The notes: generated by a model not told the origin, from the sequence alone. A stretch of 64,000 nt of DNA from Mesonia phycicola (GCF_900141885.1 NZ_FQYY01000005.1:1-64000), one strand, 5' to 3'. Shown: positions 36,032 to 45,696, counted from the stretch's first letter. Program-made: numbers and translations.

Positions 36032-36770
36032 TTTTTATACCTCTTGCTTTTATACGATTTACTACAGTGTTAGATATACCTTTGTCTGTAATAATATGAT
36101 GTACTGCGTCTAAGCTACAAATTTTGCCAAAACTCTTTTTTCCGAATTTAGAAGAATCTGCCAAAACAATAGTTTTTTGCGCAGATTGAATCATTTTTTT
36201 ATTTAAGGCAGCTTCTTCTAAACTGGTAGTGGTACAACCAAAATCTAAATCTATACCGTCTACACCAATAAATAGTTGGTTGCAAGAAATGTCATTTAGT
36301 ATAAAATTAGCATAATGCCCAGTAACAGAAGAAGAACTATGTCTTACATTGCCACCAAGTTGAATCACGTCATAATCTTTATTTTTAAGAAGCTCAACAG
36401 CTACATTTAAAGACGAAGTGATAATATTTAGCTTTCCTTGTATATTAATTGCTTTGGCTAAGGCTTGTACGGTGGTGCCAGAAGCAATCATAAAAGAGTC
36501 ATTTTCAGAAATTAAGGCAGCAGCAGCATTTGCAATTCCGTTTTTCTCTTCAATAAAAATCTTTTCTTTTTCATTAATGGGTCTATCTTTCATATACGGA
36601 TTTTCAGAAGAAGCTCCTCCGTGGGTCCTGTAAAGTAAACCTTTGTCTTCTAAACGTTTCAAGTCTTTTCGTATAGTTACGGCAGAAACATTCAATTTAT
36701 TACATAAATAAGATACATCAACATATTTATCTTTATTCAAAATGTCTAGTATTTCTTGATGCCTTTTCAT
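36018..36770 (-). CDS. glpR: DeoR-family regulator, probably GlpR
   Basis: A 251-residue transcriptional repressor. The N-terminal helix-turn-helix carries the DeoR signature (residues about 20-55, VSAVTIRKDLKRLEDKGLLY, then RTHGG). The C-terminal part is the sugar-phosphate-binding domain with VNRIKARGIKI near the end. It is divergent from glpD-glpK-glpF, so glycerol 3-phosphate is the likely effector. The ATG at 36770 (MKRHQEIL) is the family start. Two matched motifs between it and glpD are candidate operators. Regulation of the convergent trehalase is less likely. Confidence 0.85.
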   Translation of the reverse strand: MKRHQEILDILNKDKYVDVSYLCNKLNVSAVTIRKDLKRLEDKGLLYRTHGGASSENPYMKDRPINEKEKIFIEEKNGIANAAAALISENDSFMIASGTTVQALAKAINIQGKLNIITSSLNVAVELLKNKDYDVIQLGGNVRHSSSSVTGHYANFILNDISCNQLFIGVDGIDLDFGCTTTSLEEAALNKKMIQSAQKTIVLADSSKFGKKSFGKICSLDAVHHIITDKGISNTVVNRIKARGIKITVV

Positions 36771-36868
36771 GAAAGATATTTTTTTTGATTCGCAAATATA
36801 GAAATTACACATTCAAATTACCTATTTGCACTAAATATTAGAAAATCACTGATGAATATTTATTAATT

Positions 36869-36883
36869 GAAACTAAATGAAAG
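36869..36883 (-). promoter_or_regulatory. Candidate GlpR operator, copy 1
   Basis: CTTTCATTTAGTTTC on the minus strand, with TTTC repeated at 10-base spacing. It matches the second copy at 36933-36947 at 13 of 15 positions and is inverted to it. It is on the regulator side of the divergent region. Confidence 0.55.
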
Positions 36884-36932
36884 TAATTATTGCGTAATTT
36901 TTTCTGAATTTTATCAATATCACATTTTTAAG

Positions 36933-36947
36933 CTTTCTTTTTGTTTC
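36933..36947 (+). promoter_or_regulatory. Candidate GlpR operator, copy 2
   Basis: CTTTCTTTTTGTTTC on the plus strand. The stretch TTTCTTTTTG/TTTCGTTTTG (36934-36953) is a 10-base tandem repeat, a pattern used by several DeoR-family repressors. It overlaps the putative -33 TTG of the glpD promoter, so binding would block it. Confidence 0.55.
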
Positions 36948-36973
36948 GTTTTGTAATATTTTTATTATTTTTG
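36941..36973 (+). promoter_or_regulatory. glpD promoter
   Basis: TTG (36941-36943), a 22-base spacer, and TATTTTTG (36966-36973) fit the Bacteroidota -33/-7 pattern. The glpD ATG is 28 bases further on. The -33 part lies inside the candidate operator. Confidence 0.5.
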
Positions 36974-37000
36974 CTTTGCATTCGTAATTTAATAAAAGAA

Positions 37001-38578
37001 ATGAAGAATCAAAATTTATATTCAAGAGAAGCTATTTTAAATAACCTTGACCAAACACAAGAGTGGGATGTTATTGTTATTGGTGGTGGAGCATCAGGAT
37101 TAGGAACCGCGTTAGATAGTGTAACTCGTGGTTACAAGACTTTGTTGTTAGAGATGGTAGATTATGCAAAAGGAACTTCAAGTAGAAGTACAAAACTAGT
37201 TCATGGTGGGGTAAGGTACTTAGCTCAGGGAGATGTAGATTTGGTTAGAGAAGCATTACATGAAAGAGGTCTTTTAGCAAAAAACGCTCCGCATTTGGTT
37301 AAAAATCAAACATTTATAATACCTAATTATAAATGGTGGGATGGTATTTTTTATACAGTAGGTCTTAAGGTATACGATTTCTTATCTGGGAAATTAAGTT
37401 TAGGTAAATCTACCCATATCAAGAAAAAAGAAACTCTTCAAAGATTAGAAACTTTAAAGAAAGAAAACTTGAGAGGTGGTGTGGTTTATAGAGATGGTCA
37501 GTTTGATGATTCTAGGTTAGCAATTAATGTTGCTCAATCTTGTATTGAAGAAGGTGCCACGCTACTTAATTATGTAAAAGTAAATGGTCTTTTAAAAGAT
37601 AAAAGCGGAAATATTAATGGTGTAAAGGCGGTAGATACAGAAACTAATAAAGAATATTCATTTAAATGTAAAGCAGTAGTTAATGCTACAGGAGTATTTA
37701 CAGATGAAATATTAAAATTAGATAATCCTGAAGGAAGAAAAATGGTAAGACCAAGCCAAGGGGTACATTTGGTGTTTGATAAATCTTTCTTACCAGGTAA
37801 TGACGCTATCATGATACCTAAAACAGATGATGGTCGTGTATTATTTGCAGTGCCGTGGCATGATAAAGTAATTGTGGGTACTACAGACACAATGTTAGAT
37901 GATCATAGTTTAGAGCCGCAAGCACAAGAACAAGAAATTGAGTTTATACTTAAAACCTTTAACAAGTATATTGCTAAACAAGCTTCAAGAAAAGATGTTC
38001 TAAGTATTTATGCTGGACTTAGACCATTAGCAGCTCCAAAAGACGATTCAGAAAAAACAAAAGAAATTTCTAGAAGCCATAAAATTATAGTTTCTAAAAC
38101 AGGGCTAATCACCATTACTGGTGGTAAGTGGACTACCTTTAGAAGAATGGCGCAAGACACCGTAGATAAAGCAATAAGTTTAGGTAAAGTGCCTAAAAAA
38201 GCTTGTAAAACAGAAAATTATGCATATCACGGTGCAAAAGAAACTACCAATAGAGAAAACCATTTATATATCTATGGTAGCGATATAGAAAACATAGAAA
38301 AGATAAGCCAAGAAAACCCTGAGTACGCTAAGAAATTACATGCAAGACTTCCATTTATTCTTGCAGAAGTAGTTTGGGCAGCAAGAAGTGAAATGGCGAG
38401 AACTGTTGAAGATGTTTTAGCAAGAAGAGTAAGAGCATTGTTTTTAGATGCTCACGCAGCAATAGAAAGTGCTCCGGTAGTGGCTCAAATTTTAGCGAAA
38501 GAACTAAACAAATCAGAAGAGTGGCAAAAAGAACAAATAGCTGCTTTTACAAGTGTAGCAAAAAATTATACAATTTAA
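37001..38578 (+). CDS. glpD: Glycerol-3-phosphate dehydrogenase GlpD
   Basis: FAD-dependent enzyme that oxidises glycerol 3-phosphate to dihydroxyacetone phosphate and passes electrons to the quinone pool. The 525-residue protein has the FAD dinucleotide motif VIGGGASGLGTALDS (from residue 26), STKLVHGGVRYL, and the C-terminal GlpD domain (REN..., EMARTVEDVLARR). I chose the ATG at 37001 over a longer frame starting in the promoter. First gene of the glp transcript, divergent from the regulator. Confidence 0.95.
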   Translation: MKNQNLYSREAILNNLDQTQEWDVIVIGGGASGLGTALDSVTRGYKTLLLEMVDYAKGTSSRSTKLVHGGVRYLAQGDVDLVREALHERGLLAKNAPHLVKNQTFIIPNYKWWDGIFYTVGLKVYDFLSGKLSLGKSTHIKKKETLQRLETLKKENLRGGVVYRDGQFDDSRLAINVAQSCIEEGATLLNYVKVNGLLKDKSGNINGVKAVDTETNKEYSFKCKAVVNATGVFTDEILKLDNPEGRKMVRPSQGVHLVFDKSFLPGNDAIMIPKTDDGRVLFAVPWHDKVIVGTTDTMLDDHSLEPQAQEQEIEFILKTFNKYIAKQASRKDVLSIYAGLRPLAAPKDDSEKTKEISRSHKIIVSKTGLITITGGKWTTFRRMAQDTVDKAISLGKVPKKACKTENYAYHGAKETTNRENHLYIYGSDIENIEKISQENPEYAKKLHARLPFILAEVVWAARSEMARTVEDVLARRVRALFLDAHAAIESAPVVAQILAKELNKSEEWQKEQIAAFTSVAKNYTI

Positions 38579-38609
38579 CAACAACCTAATAATAGTAATT
38601 AACTTGAGA

Positions 38610-38645
38610 TTTCTCTCTAAATAAACTCGAGTATTTAGAGAGAAA
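38610..38645 (+). promoter_or_regulatory. Perfect hairpin between glpD and glpK
   Basis: TTTCTCTCTAAATA and TATTTAGAGAGAAA form a 14-base perfect inverted repeat around ACTCGA-like loop bases. There is no T run afterwards, so it is not a plain terminator. It may stabilise or process the glp mRNA, or act as an attenuator before glpK, which starts 22 bases later. Confidence 0.55.
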
Positions 38646-38667
38646 AATCACCTAAACCTTTAATTTT

Positions 38668-40173
38668 ATGGATAAATATATTTTAGCGATAGATCAAGGA
38701 ACAACAAGTTCTAGAGCTATCCTGTTCAACAAAAAAGGAGAAATCTATTCTGTTGCACAAAAAGAGTTTACACAATATTTCCCTAAGCCAGGATGGGTAG
38801 AGCATGATCCTGCAGAAATTTGGGCAACCCAAGCAGGGGTAGCGGCAGAAGCTACTACCAAGAAGGGACTTAATGGTACAAACATAGAAGCAATTGGTAT
38901 TACGAATCAACGCGAAACCGTTGTAGTTTGGGATAAGAATACTGGTAAAGCTATTTACAACGCTATTGTTTGGCAAGATAAGAGAACTGCAAAATACTGT
39001 ACACAGCTAAAAGCAGACGGTAAAGCCAAAATGATTCAAGAAAAAACAGGATTAGTTATAGATTCTTATTTTTCTGGTACTAAAGTAAAATGGATCTTAG
39101 ATAATGTAGAAGGAGCTAGAGAAAAAGCAGAAGCAGGAGATTTAATTTTAGGTACTATTGATACTTGGTTAATCTGGAATTTTACTAAAGGAGAACTTCA
39201 CGTAACCGATGTAACTAACGCATCTAGAACTTTACTTTTCAATATTAACACGATGGACTGGGATGATGAGCTTTTAGAGCTTTTTGATATTCCAAGAAGT
39301 ATGTTACCAGAAGTAAGAGATTCTAGTGAAGTTTATGGGCATACAAAAACTACCATTTTTGCATCTAAAGTGCCAATTGCAGGTATTGCTGGAGACCAAA
39401 TGGCTGCGTTATTTGGGCAAATGTGTACCAAAAAAGGGATGGTAAAAAGCACCTATGGTACAGGTTGTTTTATGTTAATGAATATTGGTGAAAAACCAAT
39501 TATTTCTAAAAATAACCTACTTACCTCTGTAGCGTGGAGAATTAACGGAAAAACAGAGTACTGTTTAGAAGGAAGCATATTTATAGGTGGTGCCGTTGTT
39601 CAATGGTTAAGAGACGGATTAGGAATTATCAATAAATCGTCTCAAGTAGAAGATTTAGCTAGTTCTGTAGAAGATACAGAAGGAGTTTATTTTATTCCTG
39701 CATTTGCTGGTTTGGGAGCTCCTTACTGGAACCAAGATGCAAGAGGTACTATTTTTGGAATGACAAGAGGTACTACAGATGCACACATAGCAAGAGCATC
39801 TCTAGAAGCAATTGCTTACCAAACGATGGATATTTTAACTTCAATGAAGGCAGACTCTAAAATAGAAATAAAAGAACTTCGTGTAGATGGTGGTGCATCT
39901 GTAAATAATATGTTGATGCAATTTCAATCAAATGTGTTAAATACTACTACCGTTAGACCAAAAGTAACAGAAACTACTGCTCTTGGAGCGGCTTATTTAG
40001 CAGGTTTAGCTGTTGGTTATTGGAAAGATACAGATGAAATTCAAGAGACTTGGCAAGAAGACCTTAAATTTCAACCAACAGAAAATCAAGATGACGTAAA
40101 AGACGGAATCAAAGGATGGTATAGAGCTATTGAAGCCTTACAACACTGGAGCAATACTAACGAAGAAAAATAA
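38668..40173 (+). CDS. glpK: Glycerol kinase GlpK
   Basis: Phosphorylates glycerol to glycerol 3-phosphate, trapping it in the cell. The 501-residue FGGY-family kinase has [12 protein letters not shown] at the N-terminus, the phosphate loop [10 protein letters not shown], and the C-terminal FGGY-type segments [11 protein letters not shown] and [10 protein letters not shown]. It lies 89 bases after glpD and eight bases before glpF. Confidence 0.98.
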   Translation: MDKYILAIDQGTTSSRAILFNKKGEIYSVAQKEFTQYFPKPGWVEHDPAEIWATQAGVAAEATTKKGLNGTNIEAIGITNQRETVVVWDKNTGKAIYNAIVWQDKRTAKYCTQLKADGKAKMIQEKTGLVIDSYFSGTKVKWILDNVEGAREKAEAGDLILGTIDTWLIWNFTKGELHVTDVTNASRTLLFNINTMDWDDELLELFDIPRSMLPEVRDSSEVYGHTKTTIFASKVPIAGIAGDQMAALFGQMCTKKGMVKSTYGTGCFMLMNIGEKPIISKNNLLTSVAWRINGKTEYCLEGSIFIGGAVVQWLRDGLGIINKSSQVEDLASSVEDTEGVYFIPAFAGLGAPYWNQDARGTIFGMTRGTTDAHIARASLEAIAYQTMDILTSMKADSKIEIKELRVDGGASVNNMLMQFQSNVLNTTTVRPKVTETTALGAAYLAGLAVGYWKDTDEIQETWQEDLKFQPTENQDDVKDGIKGWYRAIEALQHWSNTNEEK

Positions 40174-40181
40174 TATTTAAT

Positions 40182-40922
40182 ATGACACCATTTATTGCAG
40201 AAATTTTAGGAACTGCTATTTTAATTTTACTCGGAGGCGGAGTAGTAGCCAATGTGAGTTTAAACAAAACCATTGGTCAAGGCAGTGACTGGATAGTAGT
40301 AACTACTGGTTGGGCTCTTGCTGTATTTGCAGGAGTTGTAGTGGCAGGTCCATATAGTGGAGCTCACCTTAACCCTGCTGTGACTATAGGTTTAGCAATT
40401 GCTGGACTTTTCCCTTGGGAAGATGCTCCAACCTATATTGCAGGAGAGTTTTTAGGGGCTATGTTAGGTGCCACATTGGTTTACGTAATGTATAAAAATC
40501 ATTTTGACGAAACAGAAGATGGTGGAGCAAAAAGAGCTGTGTTTTGTACAGCTCCAGCAATACCTGATACGTTTAGAAACGTAATTAGTGAGGTTATAGG
40601 TACGTTTGTTTTGCTTATTACTGTATTTTATTTTGCAGATGCAAGTTTTGAAACAGAAACTGGCACTACTACAAAAGTTGGTTTGGGAGCGCTTGGCGCT
40701 ATACCTGTAGCTTTTATTGTATGGGCTATTGGTCTTTCTTTAGGTGGTACTACTGGGTATGCAATTAATCCAGCCAGAGATTTGGGTCCAAGAATAATGC
40801 ACGCAATTCTACCAATTAAAGGTAAAATAGATAGTAACTGGGGATATGCCTGGGTACCAGTAGTAGCTCCACTTATAGGTGCAGCTTTGGCAGCATTAGT
40901 ATTTTTAACTTTAGGTAAATAA
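40182..40922 (+). CDS. glpF: Glycerol facilitator GlpF
   Basis: Aquaglyceroporin of the inner membrane allowing glycerol to enter. The 246-residue protein has both NPA motifs: LNPAVTIG (64-66) and INPARDLG (196-198), the latter with the arginine and aspartate typical of glycerol-conducting members. Six hydrophobic helices are visible. It is eight bases after glpK and two bases before the outer-membrane protein gene. A GlpF specificity rather than water-only AqpZ fits both motif and operon. Confidence 0.96.
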   Translation: MTPFIAEILGTAILILLGGGVVANVSLNKTIGQGSDWIVVTTGWALAVFAGVVVAGPYSGAHLNPAVTIGLAIAGLFPWEDAPTYIAGEFLGAMLGATLVYVMYKNHFDETEDGGAKRAVFCTAPAIPDTFRNVISEVIGTFVLLITVFYFADASFETETGTTTKVGLGALGAIPVAFIVWAIGLSLGGTTGYAINPARDLGPRIMHAILPIKGKIDSNWGYAWVPVVAPLIGAALAALVFLTLGK

Positions 40923-40924
40923 AA

Positions 40925-41716
40925 ATGAAAAAAATTAAATATATATTCTTTTTCTTCGGAATTATTTCTTGTCAAATGACATTTGCACAAGATCAAGACA
41001 ATGTTATTGAAGAAAGAAATGAAGAGAAATTAGAAGAAAATGACGAGGAAGAAGAAAAGTTGTTTGACTTTAATCTTTCTTTAAAAAATATGCACTTGTG
41101 GAGAGGTTTACACGTAACTAATTCTCCAGTTACTACTGCAGATATTAATTATACTTCTAAAAACGGATTTTTCAAGGCTGGTCTTTGGGGAGGTAGATCT
41201 TTTACAGGAGAGTACACCGAGTATGATTATTACGTAAGTTTTATGCATAAAGGTTTTACCCTTGCTATTTGGGATATTAACAATACAAGTGATTTTCCAG
41301 ATGTTGGATTTTTTAATTATGATAGAACAGAAACTTCACATTTTATAGATGTAAGTCTTGCGTATAGTTTTAAGAAAATACCTTTAAATCTTTCTTGGGC
41401 AACCGTAGTACAAGGTAGAGATTATTACTATGATGATAATGGAGACTCAAAAAATGCATTTACCAACTACGTAGAAGCTAGTTATATCTTTTTAGATAAA
41501 AAAGATTGGTCTCTTGCTGGTTTTGTAGGAGGTTCATTCTCTTTTTTAAATGAAGCTCATTTCTATGGAGATCATCCTAACGTAAGTAACGTGGGAGTTA
41601 TCTATAACAAAGAAGTAAAAATTTTAAAAGAATATACATTACCTGTATCGGCAACCGCTTCATGGAATCCGTTACAAGAATATGGTGCAATTCAAGTTGC
41701 TGTTAACCTTTTTTAA
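40925..41716 (+). CDS. Putative outer-membrane protein of the glp operon
   Basis: A 263-residue exported protein, signal peptide MKKIKYIFFFFGIISC..TFAQ, followed by an acidic segment (NEEKLEENDEEEEK) and then amphipathic strands (GFFKAGLWGGRSFTGEYTEY, FIDVSLAYSFKKIP). It ends in an aromatic residue (QVAVNLF), as barrels do. It begins two bases after glpF and ends before a terminator, so it belongs to the operon. A channel for glycerol or a glycerol phosphodiester across the outer membrane is plausible. This is inference from context; it is not a recognised named family. Confidence 0.75.
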   Translation: MKKIKYIFFFFGIISCQMTFAQDQDNVIEERNEEKLEENDEEEEKLFDFNLSLKNMHLWRGLHVTNSPVTTADINYTSKNGFFKAGLWGGRSFTGEYTEYDYYVSFMHKGFTLAIWDINNTSDFPDVGFFNYDRTETSHFIDVSLAYSFKKIPLNLSWATVVQGRDYYYDDNGDSKNAFTNYVEASYIFLDKKDWSLAGFVGGSFSFLNEAHFYGDHPNVSNVGVIYNKEVKILKEYTLPVSATASWNPLQEYGAIQVAVNLF

Positions 41717-41754
41717 TTGTGTGAGTAAGGAGGTTATTTTTTAAATTTGAACGT

Positions 41755-41780
41755 AAAAGTCGGCTAATTGCCGACTTTTT
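41755..41780. terminator. End of the glp operon
   Basis: AAAAGTCGGC-TAATT-GCCGACTTTT is a perfect 10-base stem with T run. It ends the glp operon and also serves the convergent SDR gene. Confidence 0.93.
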
Positions 41781-41784
41781 ACTT

Positions 41785-42672
41785 TTATAAATAATTTATA
41801 CCAACTAATTTCTCAGAAATTTTCCAAAGACGTTTTGCTTTCACTTCATCTTTTGAAATGTAATTTGAAGAAACAATAGTTGGATCGCCAGAAAATTCTT
41901 GAAAACCAGAAGGTCCAATATATTCTCCTCCGATCAAACTTTTGTCTAAAGCTGCTTTAATTTGAGATTGGGCGCCACAAGCAGCAGATTGGGTAAAAGG
42001 ATATACAAACGGAATGAATATTTTGTAAAAGCCAGATAAATACTGAAATAATCCAGTTCTAGAAAGTCCTGGATGAGCCACAACAGATAGTATAGAGCTA
42101 TTAGTTTTCTTTAATCTTCGGTCTAACTCATAAGCAAACATTAAACAAGCCAATTTACTTTGTCCGTAAGCTTTTTGTTTATCGTACTCTTTTTCAAATT
42201 GCAAATCTTCAAAATAGATATCTCCCCATTTATGTGCTAAACTACTTAGGTTAACCACTCTTCCTCCAAAGGCAGATTTTTCTAAAAGTTCAATTAGTAA
42301 ACCAGTTAGTAAAAAATGCCCTAAATAGTTAATACCAAATTGCAACTCAAATCCGTCTTCGGTTTTTTCATAAGGAGGAAACATCAATCCGGCATTATTC
42401 ACCAATATATCTAAATGGCTAAAATTTTGTTTCACTTCTTCAGCAAATTCATTTACAGAGCTTAAACTTGCTAAATCTAATGGTAGAATTACCAAATTTG
42501 CTTTTGGGTATACATTTACAATTTTTTGCTTCGCTTCTTTAGCTTTATCAATATTTCTACAAGCCATTATTACTTGTATTCCTTTTTCGGCTAAAAATTT
42601 AGTGGTTTCAAATCCTAAACCTGTATTAGCACCAGTTACTAATGCTATTTTATTTCCAGTTGTATTTGTCAT
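41785..42672 (-). CDS. Short-chain dehydrogenase/reductase
   Basis: A 295-residue classical SDR of the retinol dehydrogenase-like group. The cofactor motif is TGANTGLG (13-20), the early NNAG element is in LVNNAGLMFPP, and the catalytic YxxxK is in AYGQSKLACLM. The NAD(P) and alcohol substrate are not predictable. It is transcribed alone, convergent with the glp operon and divergent from poxB. Confidence 0.9.
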   Translation of the reverse strand: MTNTTGNKIALVTGANTGLGFETTKFLAEKGIQVIMACRNIDKAKEAKQKIVNVYPKANLVILPLDLASLSSVNEFAEEVKQNFSHLDILVNNAGLMFPPYEKTEDGFELQFGINYLGHFLLTGLLIELLEKSAFGGRVVNLSSLAHKWGDIYFEDLQFEKEYDKQKAYGQSKLACLMFAYELDRRLKKTNSSILSVVAHPGLSRTGLFQYLSGFYKIFIPFVYPFTQSAACGAQSQIKAALDKSLIGGEYIGPSGFQEFSGDPTIVSSNYISKDEVKAKRLWKISEKLVGINYL

Positions 42673-42799
42673 AGTTATCTCTCTACACTTGGAAGTTAAG
42701 ATTTATTTATCATTTACGGCTATAAAGTTTACCATGGCCTTAACACCAATTGTTACGGTCAGGTAGTAAATTTAGGTACTAATTAAAAATGAGCTAGTT

Positions 42800-44539
42800 A
42801 TGAAAAAAAATGTTGCAGATGTTTTAGTAGAAATGTTGGTGAATGCGGGCGTTAAAAGAGTGTATGCAGTAACGGGAGATAGTTTAAACCCAGTAAATGA
42901 TGCTGTAAGAAGAGACGGACGCCTAAAATGGATTCATGTAAGACATGAAGAAGCTGGAGCTTATGCAGCATCTATGGATGCAGAACTAGATGGTATTGGT
43001 TGTTGTATGGGAAGTAGCGGTCCTGGGCACGTACATTTAGTGAATGGTTTGTATGATGCCAACCGTGCAGGAAATCCCGTAATTGCAATTGCATCTACGG
43101 TAGAAACAGATAAATTAGGAACAGAAAATTTTCAAGAAACCAATGTAACTAAGCTTTTTGACGATTGCAGCAAATATTGTTTTATGGCAAATACACCAGT
43201 ACAAGCAGTACACGGTTTTCAAGCAGCTATTCAACATGCAATTCAAGATAAAGGAGTTGGTGTAGTAGGTCTGCCAGGAGATATTGCCTCTGCAGAAGCT
43301 CAAGAATCTACTACCTCATTGCAAAACTACTTTACTACTTCTAGTATAATACCTACTCAAGATAAAATTAAAGAATTAGCAGAAGTGCTTAACTCTAATA
43401 AAAAAGTAATGCTTTTTGCGGGTCACGGCTGTAGAGAAGCAGAGGTAGAAGTAATGCAACTAGCTAAAAAATTAAAAGCACCAATAGGTTTTAGTTTCCG
43501 CGGAAAAATTTTCTTTGATAAAACTTCTAATCCTTATGCGGTAGGTTTAAATGGCTTATTAGGTAGTAAATCAGGTTTTAAAGCCATGCACGAGGCAGAT
43601 GCAGTAGTGTTGTTGGGTACAGATTTTCCTTACACAGATTTTCTTCCAGAGAAAAATACATTAATTCAAATAGATATAAAGCCAGAACGTATAGGTAGAA
43701 GAGCTAAAGTAGATTATGGTTACCACGGTACTATAAAAGATACGCTTCAGGCAGTACTACCTCATGTTGAGGTAAATGAAGATGATGAATTTTTAAAAGA
43801 AATGCGAGAAGTACATCAAGATTTAGAAGAAAAATACCAAAGTTACGTAACGCAAAAAGCCGAAGAAGAAAAAATACATCCAGAGTATGTAGCTTCAGTA
43901 ATTGATAAAATTGCTACAGACGATGCAATTTTCACGGTAGACACCGGTATGTCTGCAGTTTGGGCAGCTCGCTACCTAAAAGGTAAAACAAATAGATATT
44001 TAACAGGCTCTTTTAATCATGGTTCTATGGCAAATGCTATGCCTATGGCTATGGGAGCGGGTTTAGGTCATCCAAATAGACAAGTAATAGCACTTTGCGG
44101 TGATGGCGGACTCACCATGTTATTAGGAGATTTAATGACGATAAGTCAATACAACATACCTGTAAAAATAGTGGTTTTCAATAATCGTAGTTTAGGGATG
44201 GTAAAGTTAGAGATGGAAGTAGAAGGTTACCCAGACTGGCAAACAGATTTAGAAAACCCAGATTTTGTAAAGGTTGCAGAAGCTATGAATATAAAAGCTT
44301 GGGAGGCTAAATGTGGTAAAGATGTAAAAACGGCATTACAAGAAGCATTTTTTCACGATGGACCTGCATTAATTAATATTTATACAGATCCGTCTGCGCT
44401 GGCTATGCCGCCAGAAATTAAATTTAATCAAATTAAAGGCTTTGCAAAAAGCATGAGTAAATTAATGATTAATGGCAGAAGTGCAGAGGTAATAGATAGT
44501 GCAAAATCTAATTTTAAATACCTTAAAGAATTATTTTAA
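42800..44539 (+). CDS. poxB: Pyruvate oxidase/dehydrogenase, PoxB type
   Basis: Thiamine-diphosphate enzyme that decarboxylates pyruvate and passes electrons, in the E. coli enzyme, to ubiquinone with acetate as product. The 579-residue protein has the TPP-binding core GDGGLTMLLGDLMTIS...NN, the activating glutamate region VRHEEAGAYAAS, and a FAD-type middle domain. The C-terminal end (SAEVIDSAKSNFKYLKELF) is amphipathic, as in PoxB. It precedes an alcohol dehydrogenase gene with a 101-base gap. Oxidase versus quinone dehydrogenase cannot be told from this alone. Confidence 0.88.
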   Translation: MKKNVADVLVEMLVNAGVKRVYAVTGDSLNPVNDAVRRDGRLKWIHVRHEEAGAYAASMDAELDGIGCCMGSSGPGHVHLVNGLYDANRAGNPVIAIASTVETDKLGTENFQETNVTKLFDDCSKYCFMANTPVQAVHGFQAAIQHAIQDKGVGVVGLPGDIASAEAQESTTSLQNYFTTSSIIPTQDKIKELAEVLNSNKKVMLFAGHGCREAEVEVMQLAKKLKAPIGFSFRGKIFFDKTSNPYAVGLNGLLGSKSGFKAMHEADAVVLLGTDFPYTDFLPEKNTLIQIDIKPERIGRRAKVDYGYHGTIKDTLQAVLPHVEVNEDDEFLKEMREVHQDLEEKYQSYVTQKAEEEKIHPEYVASVIDKIATDDAIFTVDTGMSAVWAARYLKGKTNRYLTGSFNHGSMANAMPMAMGAGLGHPNRQVIALCGDGGLTMLLGDLMTISQYNIPVKIVVFNNRSLGMVKLEMEVEGYPDWQTDLENPDFVKVAEAMNIKAWEAKCGKDVKTALQEAFFHDGPALINIYTDPSALAMPPEIKFNQIKGFAKSMSKLMINGRSAEVIDSAKSNFKYLKELF

Positions 44540-44640
44540 GCTCAGTTAGTTAACTTAGGTTAATATTGTGCGTTAAATATGGTTAAACGGTACAATTATC
44601 TAATTATGAATTTTAAAATTGCACTAAAAAAGAATAGATA

Positions 44641-45696
44641 ATGAGTAAAACAGAAGTTAAAGCATATGCTGCACACGCCAATGATGCAGATTTAGAACCT
44701 TTCACGCTATCAAGAAGAGAAGTTTTAGAAAATGATGTAAAAATAGATATATTATATTGTGGTGTTTGCCATAGCGATATTCACCAAGTAAGAAACGATT
44801 GGAAAAATTCTAGATATCCTGTAGTTCCTGGACATGAAATTATTGGTCGTGTTTTACAAACAGGAAGTAAAGTAAACAAATTTAAAGAAGGAGACCTAGT
44901 TGGGGTAGGTTGTATGGTAGATTCTTGTCAAGAGTGTAGCTCCTGCCAAGAAGGTTTAGAGCAGTATTGTGAAAATGGATTTGTAGGTACTTACAATGGT
45001 AAAGATAAACACCTTGGAGGTCATACTTTTGGTGGGTATTCAGAAAATATTGTAGTTAGAGAAGAGTTTGTACTCAAAGTACCAGAAAATATAGACGCCA
45101 AAGCAGCAGCACCACTTTTATGTGCAGGAATCACAACTTGGTCGCCACTAACCCATTGGAAAGTAAAAAAAGGAGATAAAGTTGGTGTAATTGGCTTAGG
45201 TGGTCTTGGGCATATGGGCGTAAAATTTGCGCACGCAATGGGAGCTCACGTAGTAATGATAACCACTTCTCCTGGCAAGAGTGAAGACGCAAAAAACTTA
45301 GGAGCAGACGAAGTTTTAATTTCTAAAGATGCAGTCCAAATGAAAGAACATGCCAATTCTTTCGATTTTTTATTAAACACCGTACCCGTAGGTCACGACG
45401 TTAACCCTTATGTAAGTCTACTAAAAAGAGATGCAACTATGGTATTGGTTGGCGCTATAGAGCCATTAGACCCAATTCACGGAGGCGGACTAATTATTAA
45501 AAGAAAAAATATAGCAGGTTCTGTAATTGGCGGAATAAAAGAAACACAAGAAATGTTAGATTTCTGCGGAGAGCATAATATAGTTTCAGATGTAGAAATG
45601 ATTGATATACAAAATATCAATCAAGCCTTTGAGCGTGTTACAAAATCTGATGTAAAATATCGTTTTGTAATAGATATGAAATCGCTTAAAAATTAA
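44641..45696 (+). CDS. Zinc-dependent alcohol dehydrogenase (YahK/CAD type)
   Basis: NAD(P)-dependent medium-chain alcohol/aldehyde dehydrogenase of 351 residues. The catalytic zinc ligands are in CGVCHSD and PGHEIIGRV. The structural zinc cysteines are in CQECSSCQEGLEQYC. The coenzyme loop is GLGGLGHMGVKFA. It is close to cinnamyl-alcohol-dehydrogenase-like YahK, which reduces many aldehydes. It follows poxB and precedes a terminator. A role in detoxifying or recycling aldehydes is likely. Confidence 0.92.
   Translation: MSKTEVKAYAAHANDADLEPFTLSRREVLENDVKIDILYCGVCHSDIHQVRNDWKNSRYPVVPGHEIIGRVLQTGSKVNKFKEGDLVGVGCMVDSCQECSSCQEGLEQYCENGFVGTYNGKDKHLGGHTFGGYSENIVVREEFVLKVPENIDAKAAAPLLCAGITTWSPLTHWKVKKGDKVGVIGLGGLGHMGVKFAHAMGAHVVMITTSPGKSEDAKNLGADEVLISKDAVQMKEHANSFDFLLNTVPVGHDVNPYVSLLKRDATMVLVGAIEPLDPIHGGGLIIKRKNIAGSVIGGIKETQEMLDFCGEHNIVSDVEMIDIQNINQAFERVTKSDVKYRFVIDMKSLKN

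Noticed and set aside
42789-42797. Mini-ORF ATG AGC TAG just upstream of poxB
   Set aside because: Two codons; no evidence for a leader peptide or attenuation.
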